From the NCBI RefSeq assembly GCF_000956545.1, contig NZ_JYIT01000056.1, positions 1 through 46,632 on the forward strand: a stretch of DNA of 46,632 nucleotides, given 5' to 3'. Both the position numbers and the translations under genes were made by a program. The notes beneath the pieces were generated by a model. It worked only from the letters and a program-made list of their open reading frames with translations, searched no databases and was not told the DNA's origin. This document shows positions 8,503-17,786 of the stretch, piece by piece. This DNA is from Microbacterium azadirachtae (GTDB taxonomy: Bacteria > Actinomycetota > Actinomycetes > Actinomycetales > Microbacteriaceae). The first letter of the stretch is position 1, and each line of letters starts with the position of its first letter.

Positions 8503-9564
8503 TCAGCGCCCGAAGCCGCGCCGGGTGATGTCGCGCACCTCGCCGACCAGCTCCTCGATGATGTCCTCCAGGAACAGGATCGCGGTGGTGCGGCCGGCCG
8601 CGTCGCGCACCTGCGCCAGGTGACGTCCCGCGCGGCGCATGATCGCCAGCGCGTCCTCCAGATCCGTGTCCTCCTGCATCGGCACCATCTGGTGGATGCG
8701 CTTCGGGGGGATCGGGTGACCGGCGCGGGCGGCGGCCTCCGGCCCCTCGGCCGAGCGGATCACGTCCTTGAGGTGCACGTAGCCGAGCGGCAGGCCCTCG
8801 GCGTCCACGATCACGTAGCGCGAGAACCCGTGCTTGGCGACCGCGCGCTCCACGTCGTCCGGCGTCGCGCCGAACGGGAGGGTGACCAGGTCCGAGAGCG
8901 GCACCGCCACGTCGCGCGCGTCCTTGTCGGTGAACTCCACCACCGCGCTGACGGTTCCGGCGGAGTCGTCCAGCACTCCCTCGCGGCGGGACTGGTCGAC
9001 GATCGTCGCGACCTCCTCGAGCGTGAACGTCGAGGCGGCCTCGTCCTTCGGCTCCACCCGGAACAGGCGCACGACGCCGTTCGCCGTGGCGTTGAGCGCC
9101 CGGATGACGGGGAAGAAGATCTTCGAGATCCAGACGAGCGGCGTCGCCAGGATCAGCACCGCGCGATCCGGCACCGAGAACGCGAGGTTCTTCGGCACCA
9201 TCTCGCCGAACACGACGTGCAGGAACGAGACGATCACCAGGGTGATGACGAATGCGATCGCGTCCACGGCGCCCTCGGCGAGCCCGATCGCGCTCAGCGG
9301 CGCGGCGAGCAGATGGTGCATCGCCGGCTCCGAGACGTTCAGGATCAGCAGCGAGCACACCGTGATCCCGAGCTGCGAGGTGGCGAGCATGAGCGTCGCG
9401 TGCTCCATCGCGTACAGCGCGGTGCGCGCGGAGCGGGATCCGCGCTCGGCGAGCGGCTCGATCTGCGAGCGCCGTGCGGAGATCACGGCGAACTCCGCGG
9501 CCACGAAGAACGCGTTGAAGGCGAGCAGCACGAACAGCCATGCGATTCCGGCCCAGTCGCTCAT
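8503..9564 (-). CDS. CNNM/CBS membrane protein (short, no CorC_HlyC domain)
   Basis: The 353-aa product starts with a CNNM (DUF21) membrane domain of about four segments (residues 1-140, FFVAAEFAVISARRSQIE motif and FGEMVPKNLAF), followed by a CBS pair (about 205-335). It ends after the second CBS domain, so the C-terminal CorC_HlyC domain of its upstream neighbour is missing. Family members are linked to Mg2+/Co2+ export or homeostasis. The ATG overlaps the stop of the upstream paralogue by four bases (ATGA), so the two are cotranscribed and may form a heteromer. The hemolysin name common in databases is not supported. Confidence 0.9.
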   Translation of the reverse strand: MSDWAGIAWLFVLLAFNAFFVAAEFAVISARRSQIEPLAERGSRSARTALYAMEHATLMLATSQLGITVCSLLILNVSEPAMHHLLAAPLSAIGLAEGAVDAIAFVITLVIVSFLHVVFGEMVPKNLAFSVPDRAVLILATPLVWISKIFFPVIRALNATANGVVRLFRVEPKDEAASTFTLEEVATIVDQSRREGVLDDSAGTVSAVVEFTDKDARDVAVPLSDLVTLPFGATPDDVERAVAKHGFSRYVIVDAEGLPLGYVHLKDVIRSAEGPEAAARAGHPIPPKRIHQMVPMQEDTDLEDALAIMRRAGRHLAQVRDAAGRTTAILFLEDIIEELVGEVRDITRRGFGR

Positions 9565-10877
9565 CGCTCGCCCCCTTCCTCGGTCGCCGGCGCCGCGGTG
9601 AAGCGGATCCGGTCCACGCGGCGGCCCTGCATGCGCACGACGTGCAGCATGCCTCCCGGCACGGGCACCTCGTCGCCCGCCTTGGGCAGCCGCTCCAGCA
9701 CGCTCATGACGTAGCCGCCGACGGTGTCATAGACGTCGCCCTCCGGCACCTCGATCCCGGTGCTGGCGCGCAGCTCGTCCGGGCGCAGCTCCGCGGGGAA
9801 GGTGATCCCGTCGCGGCCCCTGACCACACCGGCCCTGCTGCGGTCGTGCTCGTCGGACACCTCGCCGACGATCTCCTCGACGAGATCCTCGAGGGTGACG
9901 ATGCCGGCGGTGCCGCCGTACTCGTCCACGACGATCGCGAGCTGGTACCCGCCTCCGCGCAGCTCCGCCACGAGAGCGTCCAGGTGCACCGTCTCCGGCA
10001 CGCGCAACGGCTCGGACGACAGCGCGCCGACGGGCACGTCGGTGCGCCGCTCGCGCGGCACCGACACGGCGGCCTTGAGGTGCACCACGCCGGTGATGTC
10101 GTCGAGGTCCTCGTCGTAGACCGGGAAGCGGCTGTGGCCGGTGCGCCGGGCGAGGCCGATCACGTCGTCGGCGGAGTCCGCCGCGGCGATCGCGTGCATG
10201 CTGGGGCGCGGGGTCATCACATCCCCCGCGGTGAGGCGGGCGAAGCCGAGGCTGCGGTCCAGCAGCGTCGCGGTGTCCTCCTCGAGCACGCCGGCGCTCG
10301 CCGACCGCCGCACGAGAGAGCTGAGCTCCTCGGCCGAGCGAGCTCCGCTGAGCTCCTCCTTCGGCTCGATCCCCATCGCCCGCAGCACGGCGTTCGCGCT
10401 GCCGTTGAGCACGGCGACCACCGGACGGAACACCATCGTGAAGACGGTCTGGAAGGGGATGACCACCTTGGCGGTCGCGACGGGCAGCGCCATCGCGAAG
10501 TTCTTGGGCACGAGCTCGCCGAGGATCATCGACAGCATCGTGGCGACCGTCATGGCGACGATCACGGCGATCGTCACGGTGACGGGCTCGGGGATCCCCC
10601 ATGCGCTCAGCACAGGACGCAGCAGGTTCGACAGCGCCGGTTCCATCGTGAATCCGGTGAGCAGCGTCGTGAGGGTGATCCCGAGCTGCGCCGAGGACAG
10701 ATGCGTCGAGGTGATCTTGAGCGCCGCGATGGTCATGCCCAGCCGGCTCTCGCCGCGGTCCCGGCGCGCCTCCAGATCGGCGCGGTCGAGGTTGACCAGG
10801 GCGAACTCGCTGGCGACGAACAGTCCCGTCCCCACGATCAGCAGGAGCCCCACGCCCAACCAGATGTAATCCATCAC
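9561..10877 (-). CDS. CNNM/CBS membrane protein with CorC_HlyC domain
   Basis: The 438-aa product has an N-terminal CNNM domain ([18 protein letters not shown] near 19-36, [11 protein letters not shown]), a CBS pair near 205-340 (VMTPRP at its start, [24 protein letters not shown] at its end) and a C-terminal CorC_HlyC domain near 350-430. Members of this group act in divalent metal homeostasis at the membrane. The GTG at 10877 lies 7 nt after GGAGG; an ATG immediately follows at 10874 and is the alternative start. A strong SD and a leader distinguish it from the many leaderless genes nearby. It is the first gene of a two-gene operon. Confidence 0.9.
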   Translation of the reverse strand: MMDYIWLGVGLLLIVGTGLFVASEFALVNLDRADLEARRDRGESRLGMTIAALKITSTHLSSAQLGITLTTLLTGFTMEPALSNLLRPVLSAWGIPEPVTVTIAVIVAMTVATMLSMILGELVPKNFAMALPVATAKVVIPFQTVFTMVFRPVVAVLNGSANAVLRAMGIEPKEELSGARSAEELSSLVRRSASAGVLEEDTATLLDRSLGFARLTAGDVMTPRPSMHAIAAADSADDVIGLARRTGHSRFPVYDEDLDDITGVVHLKAAVSVPRERRTDVPVGALSSEPLRVPETVHLDALVAELRGGGYQLAIVVDEYGGTAGIVTLEDLVEEIVGEVSDEHDRSRAGVVRGRDGITFPAELRPDELRASTGIEVPEGDVYDTVGGYVMSVLERLPKAGDEVPVPGGMLHVVRMQGRRVDRIRFTAAPATEEGGER

Positions 10878-10955
10878 GGTGTCACCTCCGCCGGAGCGGA
10901 GAACGGGCAGTGGGGCGATGTACTACACGAGGGAGGGTCGTCCATGGTGCGCTCG

Positions 10956-10961
10956 ATTCTA
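10956..10961 (-). promoter_or_regulatory. candidate -10 box of the CNNM operon (TAGAAT)
   Basis: On the minus strand TAGAAT lies about 80 nt before the GTG at 10877 and matches the sigma-A -10 pattern well. No good -35 hexamer is visible at 16-18 nt. It implies a leader of some 70 nt carrying the GGAGG Shine-Dalgarno sequence. Confidence 0.45.
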
Positions 10962-11054
10962 CTGGCACCCGGCGGCGACGAAGCTGAGCGATCGCTCCGT
11001 GCCGCCACGCGCCCGTCCGCGCAGTTCTGCACGAACCCGACCCGGATCCGATCC

Positions 11055-11115
11055 GCTGCCGAAACCTGACGACGCTGCGAACATCCGAGCAGCGCCCACG
11101 GCTTTCGACAGCGCA
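11055..11115. repeat. 61-bp direct repeat, copy A
   Basis: This segment matches 12233-12293 in the same orientation at 50 of 61 positions with no gaps. The best conserved part runs from GAAACCTGA through GCTGCGAACATC; the ends share GACAGCGC. A small internal hairpin (GCTGC, 10-nt loop, GCAGC, 11074-11093) is present in this copy. It lies just beyond the 3' end of the second nuclease-like gene. Confidence 0.88.
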
Positions 11116-11135
11116 GCCGGTAACGCGTGTCGCAC

Positions 11136-12104
11136 TCACCATTGCGCACCGCTCCGGGGGCGCGACAGGCGCGAGGGGAGGCCATCGGCGGTGAGGATGT
11201 CGTAGAGCAGCCGTGGATCCCTCAGTGCGGGTGTGCGCCATCGCGACAGCGTGCGCACCTGTCGACGAAGCGCGTCGCCGCGGTCTTTCTCGGCGAGAAG
11301 GGCCTGCTCGGGCGAACGACCGCCGAGGAGCACCGGATCCAGATACTTCCCGGTTCCGTCGAACTCCCCGACCTGATCGCGCTCCTCGAACCAGAAGTCC
11401 GCGCGTGCGATCCCGAAGCCAGGCAGCGCGAACTCCTTCTGGAGAACGGGTGCCGGGAATCCGAGGAGATCGATGAGCACTCTGCTCTGCGACTCGCGCA
11501 CCGAGTCCGAGAGCTGCGTCGAGAACTCGACGGCACGGCGCACGCGGCTGCGCTCGCGCCGCTGTCCCGCGAGCGTCGTGCGGATCTGCTCGAGAGTCGC
11601 CAGCCGCCCGCCTCGCCTCCGCGCCCAGCGAGCCTGGTCGAGGGCGATCACGCCGTCGACGAACCCCGCCTCGGCGGCGAGATCGATCACGGTCTGTGCG
11701 GGCGAAGTGATCAGGTGCCCTCTCCACGGAACGAGGTCCACCCCGTCATAGCCCAGCGCACGCCGGCGGATCGCGCCCGACGATCGTCCGCCCGAGGCTG
11801 TCGGGATCCTCACCTCGACCTGTGGAGGCCACGCGGCGATCCTCTCGACACCCCAGCACGCTGCCGCGGCGGAATGGGTGAAGACGAGCGGCGCGCGGGC
11901 CCGATCCGCGACTTCGAGGACGCGCACGAGGTGCCGCTGCCGGGGTGTGAGATCGCGCCACCCCGAAGCGGACGCGTAACTGCCCGCGACGATCCGCACC
12001 TGCTGTCCCTCGCGGACGAGCCGCCGAAGTCTGCGGTCGTCGACGGGGCCGTGCTGTTCGCGCCGTCGATGGACGACGATCGGATGCTCGGTCTCGGCTC
12101 TCAT
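11136..12104 (-). CDS. AbiEi-like / PD-(D/E)XK domain protein, paralogue 2
   Basis: The 322-aa product has the same two-part build as the gene at 293-1276: an N-terminal winged-helix-like region with a FTHSAAAACWGV segment, and a C-terminal nuclease-like fold with E204, D236 (ADFWF), E247-x-D249 (GEFDG) and K253. The spacings E-x31-D-x10-E-x-D-x3-K are identical to those of the first copy although overall similarity is low. I prefer the ATG at 12104, which has a weak CACGGT box 6 nt upstream; the frame stays open to an ATG at 12179. Copies of a 61-bp direct repeat lie 20 bp beyond its stop and about 130 bp before its start. Activity and target are unknown. Confidence 0.75.
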   Translation of the reverse strand: MRAETEHPIVVHRRREQHGPVDDRRLRRLVREGQQVRIVAGSYASASGWRDLTPRQRHLVRVLEVADRARAPLVFTHSAAAACWGVERIAAWPPQVEVRIPTASGGRSSGAIRRRALGYDGVDLVPWRGHLITSPAQTVIDLAAEAGFVDGVIALDQARWARRRGGRLATLEQIRTTLAGQRRERSRVRRAVEFSTQLSDSVRESQSRVLIDLLGFPAPVLQKEFALPGFGIARADFWFEERDQVGEFDGTGKYLDPVLLGGRSPEQALLAEKDRGDALRRQVRTLSRWRTPALRDPRLLYDILTADGLPSRLSRPRSGAQW

Positions 12105-12232
12105 CCGGCTACCGTGACACGCGGTTCGCTCCCCCAGGACGACTCCCGCTCGAAGGGTACGCAACTCCACTCGGAGCACAGCTGTGGAGGATCCTCCTCC
12201 TATCCCGGACGGCCGTGGACCCTGCCGCCCGC

Positions 12233-12293
12233 GCTGCGGAAACCTGATGATGCTGCGAACATCTGAGCCGCGTGAACAGCTTTTGACAGCGCG
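12233..12293. repeat. 61-bp direct repeat, copy B
   Basis: This is the partner of 11055-11115 at 82% identity. Four of the eleven differences are C in copy A versus T here. It lies between the nuclease-like gene and the 3' end of guaB1, 71 bases from the guaB1 stop. Recombination between the copies would remove 1,178 bp containing the nuclease-like gene and nothing else. Confidence 0.88.
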
Positions 12294-12364
12294 AGCGCTC
12301 CCGACTCAGGAGATCGCAACGCGAGCAGCAAACTGCAGCGCGACCGAGCTGCCGCTCGACGCGC

Positions 12365-13828
12365 TCACCAGCTGACCGGCAGTGCCTTGCCCTCTTCGTA
12401 GCCCGCGGCGGACTGCAGCCCGACGAGCGCACGCTCGTGGAACTGCGGGACGGAAGAGGCGCCCGCGTACGTGAACGACGACCGCACGCCCGAGGTGATC
12501 ATGTCGACCAGGTCCTCGACGCCGGGGCGCAGCGGATCCAGGTAGATCCGCGACGACGAGATCCCTTCGGCGAAGAGCTCCTTGCGCGCGCGCTCGTAGG
12601 CGTCGAGACGGCCGAAGCGCGCCTGCACGGCCTTGGTCGAGGCCATGCCCCAGGACTCCTTGTAGATGCGCCCGTCGGGATCGGTCTGCAGCTCGCCCGG
12701 CGCCTCGATCGTGCCGGCGAACCAGGATCCGATCATCACCGAGGCGGCTCCCGCCGCGAGGGCGAGCGCGACGTCGCGCGGGTAGCGCACTCCACCGTCG
12801 GCCCAGACGTGCGCGCCGAGCTCGGCCGCGGCCTGCGCCGTCTCCAGGACGGCGGAGAACTGCGGGCGCCCGACCGCGGTCATCATCCGGGTGGTGCACA
12901 TCGCGCCGGGCCCGACGCCGACCTTGAGGATCGATGCGCCTGCCTCGACGAGGTCGCGCACACCGTCCGCGGTGACGATGTTGCCCGCGACGATCGGGAT
13001 GCCGAGGTCGAGCGCGGCGACGGTGCGCAGCGCCCGCAGCATGCCCTCCTGGTGGCCGTGCGCGGTGTCGACCACGAGCACGTCCACGCCGGCGGCCGCG
13101 AGGGCCTTCGCCTTCGCCGCGACGTCGCCGTTGATCCCCACGGCCGCGGCGACGGCCAGCCGCCCCGAGGCGTCGACCGCGGGGCGATACAGGGTGGAGC
13201 GCAGCGCGCCGCGGGCGGTCTGCGTGCCGACCAGGTGCCCGTGCTGCAGCACCGTGACCATCTCGGCCTCGACCGCCGTGATCGCGTCGAATGCCGCCCG
13301 CGGATCGGACACGTCCTCGGCGTCGAGGGACGGCGAGTCGGCGCGCGTGAGGTCGCCCAGCTGCGCGTCGCGCAGGGCGGTCGCGAGGCGCGACGCGGGC
13401 AGCACGCCATGGATCGCGTCGACATGGAGCCCGTCCCGGCCGCTCGGCGCGTCGGCGACGACGATCCCGTGCCCCTCGGAGGCGGGCATCAGGCGCAGCG
13501 CGTCCTCGACGGTCGCGAGCGGCGACAGCACGATCGGCGTGTCCCAGGCGACGGGCTGACGCTTGACCCAGCGGATCGCCTCGTCCAGATCCTGCAGCGG
13601 CATGTCCTGGGGCAGCACGCCGATCCCCCCGCGGCGGGCCAGCGTCGCCGCGAGCCGGGGGCCGGTCACCGAGTTCATGTTCGAGGACACCAGCGGGATG
13701 GTCGCGGGGGTGCCGTCCTGCGGGGCCAGATCCACCTGCAGCCGGCTCGTCACATCCGACCGGCGCGGCACCAGGAACACGTCGGAATAGGTGAGGTCGA
13801 CCATGGGGAGCTCGCCGGAGAACTGCAT
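12365..13828 (-). CDS. guaB1: GuaB1-family IMPDH-related protein / GMP reductase
   Basis: The 487-aa product is an IMP dehydrogenase/GMP reductase barrel with an inserted CBS-like region (about 95-220) and the catalytic loop [20 protein letters not shown], whose Cys forms the covalent nucleotide intermediate. Actinobacterial GuaB1 proteins have been shown in mycobacteria to act as GMP reductase rather than IMP dehydrogenase, which suggests a guanine salvage role. The ATG at 13828 has TACCCT 6 nt upstream, so leaderless [11 protein letters not shown] is likely; the frame is open far upstream but that stretch is antisense to kgd. It diverges from kgd across 249 bases. The canonical guaB is not in view. 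Confidence 0.9.
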   Translation of the reverse strand: MQFSGELPMVDLTYSDVFLVPRRSDVTSRLQVDLAPQDGTPATIPLVSSNMNSVTGPRLAATLARRGGIGVLPQDMPLQDLDEAIRWVKRQPVAWDTPIVLSPLATVEDALRLMPASEGHGIVVADAPSGRDGLHVDAIHGVLPASRLATALRDAQLGDLTRADSPSLDAEDVSDPRAAFDAITAVEAEMVTVLQHGHLVGTQTARGALRSTLYRPAVDASGRLAVAAAVGINGDVAAKAKALAAAGVDVLVVDTAHGHQEGMLRALRTVAALDLGIPIVAGNIVTADGVRDLVEAGASILKVGVGPGAMCTTRMMTAVGRPQFSAVLETAQAAAELGAHVWADGGVRYPRDVALALAAGAASVMIGSWFAGTIEAPGELQTDPDGRIYKESWGMASTKAVQARFGRLDAYERARKELFAEGISSSRIYLDPLRPGVEDLVDMITSGVRSSFTYAGASSVPQFHERALVGLQSAAGYEEGKALPVSW

Positions 13829-13995
13829 GGTCTCAGGGTAGCCGTCCCGTCGCTCCGCGTCCCCGTGACGTGCCCCGGGCCGCCCGACGGGGGCGCACGC
13901 CGGATCCCCCACGGAGCCGGTGCGCGGACCAGTCCGGATCCGACCCGCCGCAACAGCGCTCAAGGGGCCCGCGATGCGCCCTCGACAGGTTAGGC

Positions 13996-14023
13996 TTGAC
14001 ACCCGGATGAGTGGCCATACCCG
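13996..14023 (+). promoter_or_regulatory. candidate kgd promoter
   Basis: A perfect TTGACA (13996-14001) is followed after 16 nt by TACCCG (14018-14023), a weak -10. Overlapping TTGACA is TAGGCT (13991-13996), which could itself be a -10. Either would give a leader of roughly 50-80 nt before the GTG at 14078. The rest of the 13829-14077 interval shows nothing else I can name. Confidence 0.4.
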
Positions 14024-14077
14024 GAGACCACCGGGGACGGATCCCACCGATTCAGCGATGAAAGAGGGCGATCGAGC

Positions 14078-17000
14078 GTGTCGAGCCAGGTGACCGGCGT
14101 CGGGACTTCTGGAGATGGAGAGTTCGGGGCCAATTCCTGGCTCGTCGACGAGCTGTACGAGCAGTTCAAGGTCGATCGCAACTCCGTCGACAAGGAGTGG
14201 TGGCCGGTTCTCGAGAACTACCGTCCGTCCGACGCTCCCGCTGCCGCCCCCGCTGCTCCGGCCATGCCCCATTCGGCGGCGCCTGCCGCGGCGCCCGCCG
14301 CGCATCCGGTGACGGCGCCCATCCCGGTGATCGGCCAGCAGCCGGTCGCCCGCACCACGACCAAGCCGGCGCGTCAGGCGCCGATCCCCGCCCAGGCGCA
14401 GGACCGCGCGACGGGCGAGGCCGGCGCCGAGCAGCACGAGGACGTCGTGACGCCGCTGCGCGGCATGCCCAAGACCCTCGCGGCGAACATGGACGAGTCG
14501 CTGACCGTCCCGACCGCGACGAGCGTGCGCACGGTCCCCGCCAAGCTGATGATCGACAACCGCATCGTCATCAACAACCACATGTCCCGCACCCGCGGCG
14601 GCAAGGTGAGCTTCACCCACCTCATCGGCTGGGCGCTGATCCAGGCGATCAAGGAGTTCCCGAGCCAGAACGTCTACTACGCGGAGGTCGACGGCAAGCC
14701 CAGCGTCGTCGCCCCCGCGCACGTCAACCTCGGTATCGCGATCGACATCCCCAAGCCCGACGGCACCCGCGCCCTGCTCGTCCCGTCCATAAAGCGCGCC
14801 GAGACGCTGACCTTCAGCGAGTACCTCTCCGCGTACGAGGACCTGGTCACCCGCGCCCGCGGCAACAAGCTGACGGCCGCCGACTTCCAGGGCACCACGC
14901 TCTCCCTCACCAACCCCGGCGGCATCGGCACCGTGCACTCGGTCCCCCGCCTGATGAAGGGGCAGGGCTGCATCATCGGCGCCGGCGCGCTCGAGTACCC
15001 GGCCGAGTTCCAGGGCTCGAGCCAGAAGACGCTCGACGTGCTCGGCATCGGCAAGACCATCACGCTCACCAGCACCTACGATCACCGCGTGATCCAGGGC
15101 GCCGGATCCGGCGAGTTCCTCAAGAAGGTGCACGAGCTGCTGATCGGCGAACGCGGCTTCTACGAGAGCATCTTCCGCGCGCTGCGGATCCCCTACGCGC
15201 CGATCCGCTGGAACAAGGACATCGCGGTCGACCTGGCCGAGCGTATCGACAAGACCGCCCGCGTGCAGGAGCTCATCAACTCCTACCGCGTGCGCGGCCA
15301 CCTGATGGCCGACATCGACCCGCTCGAGTACGTGCAGCGCACGCACCCCGACCTCGAGATCGAGACGCACGGGCTGACCTTCTGGGACCTCGACCGCGAG
15401 TTCGTCACGAACGGCTTCGGCGGGCACCGCCAGCTCAAGCTGCGCGAGATCCTCGGGGTGCTCCGCGACTCGTACTGCCGCACGATCGGCATCGAGTACA
15501 TGCACATCCAGGATCCGGAGCAGCGCCGCTGGTTCCAGGACAAGGTCGAGGTCAAGTACGTCAAGCCCGGCCACGATGAGCAGCTGCGCGTGCTCAGCAA
15601 GCTCAACGAGGCCGAGGCCTTCGAGACGTTCCTGCAGACGAAGTACGTCGGCCAGAAGCGCTTCTCGCTCGAGGGCGCGGAGTCGCTCGTGCCGCTACTG
15701 GACGAGATCCTGCAGGGTGCGGCCGGCGCGGGCCTGGACGGCGCCGCGATCGGCATGGCGCACCGCGGCCGCCTCAACGTCCTCGCGAACATCGCGGGCA
15801 AGACGTACGGACAGGTGTTCCGCGAGTTCGAGGGATCCACCCTCCCGGGCAACCAGCGCGGCTCCGGCGACGTCAAGTACCACCTGGGCAAGGAGGGCAC
15901 CTTCGTCGCCGACGACGGCGCCGAGCTGCCGATCCTCCTCGCCGCGAACCCGTCGCACCTGGAGACCGTGGACGGCGTACTCGAGGGCATCGCGCGCGCC
16001 AAGCAGGACCGCAAGCCGATCGGCACCTTCACCTGGCTGCCCATCCTCGTGCACGGCGACGCGGCCTTCGCCGGCCAGGGCGTCGTCGTCGAGACCCTGC
16101 AGATGTCGCAGCTGCGCGGCTACCGCACCGGCGGCACCGTGCACGTGGTCGTCAACAACCAGGTCGGATTCACGACCCTGCCGAACGACTCGCGCACCTC
16201 GGTGTACGCCACCGACGTCGCCAAGACGATCCAGGCCCCCGTGCTGCACGTGAACGGCGACGACCCTGAGGCCGTCGTGCACGTCGCACAGCTCGCCTTC
16301 GAGTACCGCGAGCGGTTCCACCGCGACATCGTGATCGATCTGGTCTGCTACCGCCGCCGCGGGCACAACGAGGGCGACGACCCGTCGATGACGCAGCCGC
16401 TGATGACCGACCTGATCCAGGCCAAGCGCTCGGTGCGCAGCCTCTACACCGAGGCCCTCGTCGGCCGCGGCGACATCACCCAGGAGGAGTACGACCAGGC
16501 CAAGGCCGACTTCCAGAACCGCCTGGAGATCGCCTTCGCCGAGACCCACGCGGCCGAGACCGGCGCGACGCCGATCGCCCCCGACCTCCCGCCGGTCGAT
16601 GAGCAGATCGGCACCCCCGAGGTCACCGGCGTGCCGCTCGAGGTCGTGCACCTCATCGGCGACGCGCACGCGAACAAGCCCGAGGGCTTCACCGTGCACC
16701 CGAAGCTGCAGCAGGCGATGGACAAGCGCGTCGACATGAGCCGCAACGGCGGCATCGACTGGGGCTTCGGCGAGCTGCTCGCCTTCGGATCGCTGCTCGT
16801 GGAGGGCACCCCGGTGCGCCTCGCCGGCCAGGACTCGCGCCGCGGCACGTTCGTGCAGCGCCACGCCGTCCTGCACGACCGCGCGAACGGCCAGGAGTGG
16901 TTGCCGCTGGCGAACCTCTCCGACAACCAGGCCCGGTTCTTCGTGTACGACTCGCTGCTCAGCGAGTACGCGGCTCTGGGCTTCGAGTACGGCTACTCGG

Positions 17001-17776
17001 TGGAGCGCCCCGAGGCGCTCGTGCTCTGGGAGGCGCAGTTCGGCGACTTCGTCAACGGCGCCCAGTCGGTCATCGACGAGTACATCTCGGCGGCCGAGCA
17101 GAAGTGGGGCCAGCAGTCGAGCGTCGTGCTGCTGCTGCCGCACGGCTACGAAGGCCAGGGACCCGACCACTCGTCGGCGCGCATGGAGCGCTTCCTGCAG
17201 CTGTGCGCGCAGGACAACATGACCGTCGCACGGCCGTCCACCCCGGCGAGCTACTTCCACCTGCTGCGCCGGCAGGCGTATGCGAAGCCGCGCAAGCCGC
17301 TCATCGTCTTCACCCCGAAGGCCATGCTGCGTCTGCGCGGTGCGACCAGCCCGGTGGAGGACTTCACGCAGGGCCGGTTCGAGACGGTGATCGACGACAG
17401 CCGCGAGCTGGACCGCAACGCCGTCAAGCGCGTCCTCTTCCACTCGGGCAAGGTGCACTGGGATCTGGTCGCCGAGCTGGAGAAGAACCCGAACCCGGAG
17501 ATCGCCCTGGTGCGGGTCGAGCAGCTCTACCCCGTGCCGCTGCGCACGCTCAAGTCGATCGCCGACACCTACCCCAACGCCGAGATCGTGTGGGTGCAGG
17601 AGGAGCCGGAGAACCAGGGCGCCTGGCCGTTCCTCGCCCTGCACTTCCAGACCGTGCCGGGACCGCGGGTCGTGCGTCCGATCACCCGCCCGGCGTCGGC
17701 GGCGCCGTCGACGGGATCCTCCAAGGTGCACGCCGCGGAGCAGGCGGATCTGCTCTCCCGGGCGCTGACCCTCTGA
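14078..17776 (+). CDS. kgd: multifunctional 2-oxoglutarate decarboxylase/dehydrogenase (E2-E1 fusion)
   Basis: The 1232-aa product has the length and order of mycobacterial Kgd/corynebacterial OdhA: a short N-terminal segment (NSWLVDELYEQF), an Ala/Pro-rich linker (about 50-115), an E2-type succinyltransferase domain with the catalytic YDHRVIQGAGSGEF near 335-348, and the thiamine-diphosphate E1 domain from about 365 to the end (AHRGRLNVL, YRRRGHNEGDDP, TP.. metal-binding features). There is no lipoyl domain, so lipoyl groups must come from the pyruvate dehydrogenase E2, as known in this family. It carries carbon through the TCA cycle and is controlled by OdhI/GarA-type FHA proteins elsewhere. 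GTG at 14078 follows AGAGGG. It ends 11 bp from the convergent permease gene. Confidence 0.95.
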   Translation: MSSQVTGVGTSGDGEFGANSWLVDELYEQFKVDRNSVDKEWWPVLENYRPSDAPAAAPAAPAMPHSAAPAAAPAAHPVTAPIPVIGQQPVARTTTKPARQAPIPAQAQDRATGEAGAEQHEDVVTPLRGMPKTLAANMDESLTVPTATSVRTVPAKLMIDNRIVINNHMSRTRGGKVSFTHLIGWALIQAIKEFPSQNVYYAEVDGKPSVVAPAHVNLGIAIDIPKPDGTRALLVPSIKRAETLTFSEYLSAYEDLVTRARGNKLTAADFQGTTLSLTNPGGIGTVHSVPRLMKGQGCIIGAGALEYPAEFQGSSQKTLDVLGIGKTITLTSTYDHRVIQGAGSGEFLKKVHELLIGERGFYESIFRALRIPYAPIRWNKDIAVDLAERIDKTARVQELINSYRVRGHLMADIDPLEYVQRTHPDLEIETHGLTFWDLDREFVTNGFGGHRQLKLREILGVLRDSYCRTIGIEYMHIQDPEQRRWFQDKVEVKYVKPGHDEQLRVLSKLNEAEAFETFLQTKYVGQKRFSLEGAESLVPLLDEILQGAAGAGLDGAAIGMAHRGRLNVLANIAGKTYGQVFREFEGSTLPGNQRGSGDVKYHLGKEGTFVADDGAELPILLAANPSHLETVDGVLEGIARAKQDRKPIGTFTWLPILVHGDAAFAGQGVVVETLQMSQLRGYRTGGTVHVVVNNQVGFTTLPNDSRTSVYATDVAKTIQAPVLHVNGDDPEAVVHVAQLAFEYRERFHRDIVIDLVCYRRRGHNEGDDPSMTQPLMTDLIQAKRSVRSLYTEALVGRGDITQEEYDQAKADFQNRLEIAFAETHAAETGATPIAPDLPPVDEQIGTPEVTGVPLEVVHLIGDAHANKPEGFTVHPKLQQAMDKRVDMSRNGGIDWGFGELLAFGSLLVEGTPVRLAGQDSRRGTFVQRHAVLHDRANGQEWLPLANLSDNQARFFVYDSLLSEYAALGFEYGYSVERPEALVLWEAQFGDFVNGAQSVIDEYISAAEQKWGQQSSVVLLLPHGYEGQGPDHSSARMERFLQLCAQDNMTVARPSTPASYFHLLRRQAYAKPRKPLIVFTPKAMLRLRGATSPVEDFTQGRFETVIDDSRELDRNAVKRVLFHSGKVHWDLVAELEKNPNPEIALVRVEQLYPVPLRTLKSIADTYPNAEIVWVQEEPENQGAWPFLALHFQTVPGPRVVRPITRPASAAPSTGSSKVHAAEQADLLSRALTL

Positions 17777-17786
17777 GCGGTCCCGC

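Noticed and set aside
11076..11086. GCGAACATC in the 61-bp repeats as a LexA/SOS box
   Set aside because: Only one half-site (CGAAC) is present; the inverted GTTCG half is missing at the required spacing in both copies.
13829..15574. Upstream extension of guaB1 through the start of kgd
   Set aside because: The extension is antisense to the conserved Kgd N-terminus; ATG 13828 gives normal GuaB1 length and has a leaderless -10.
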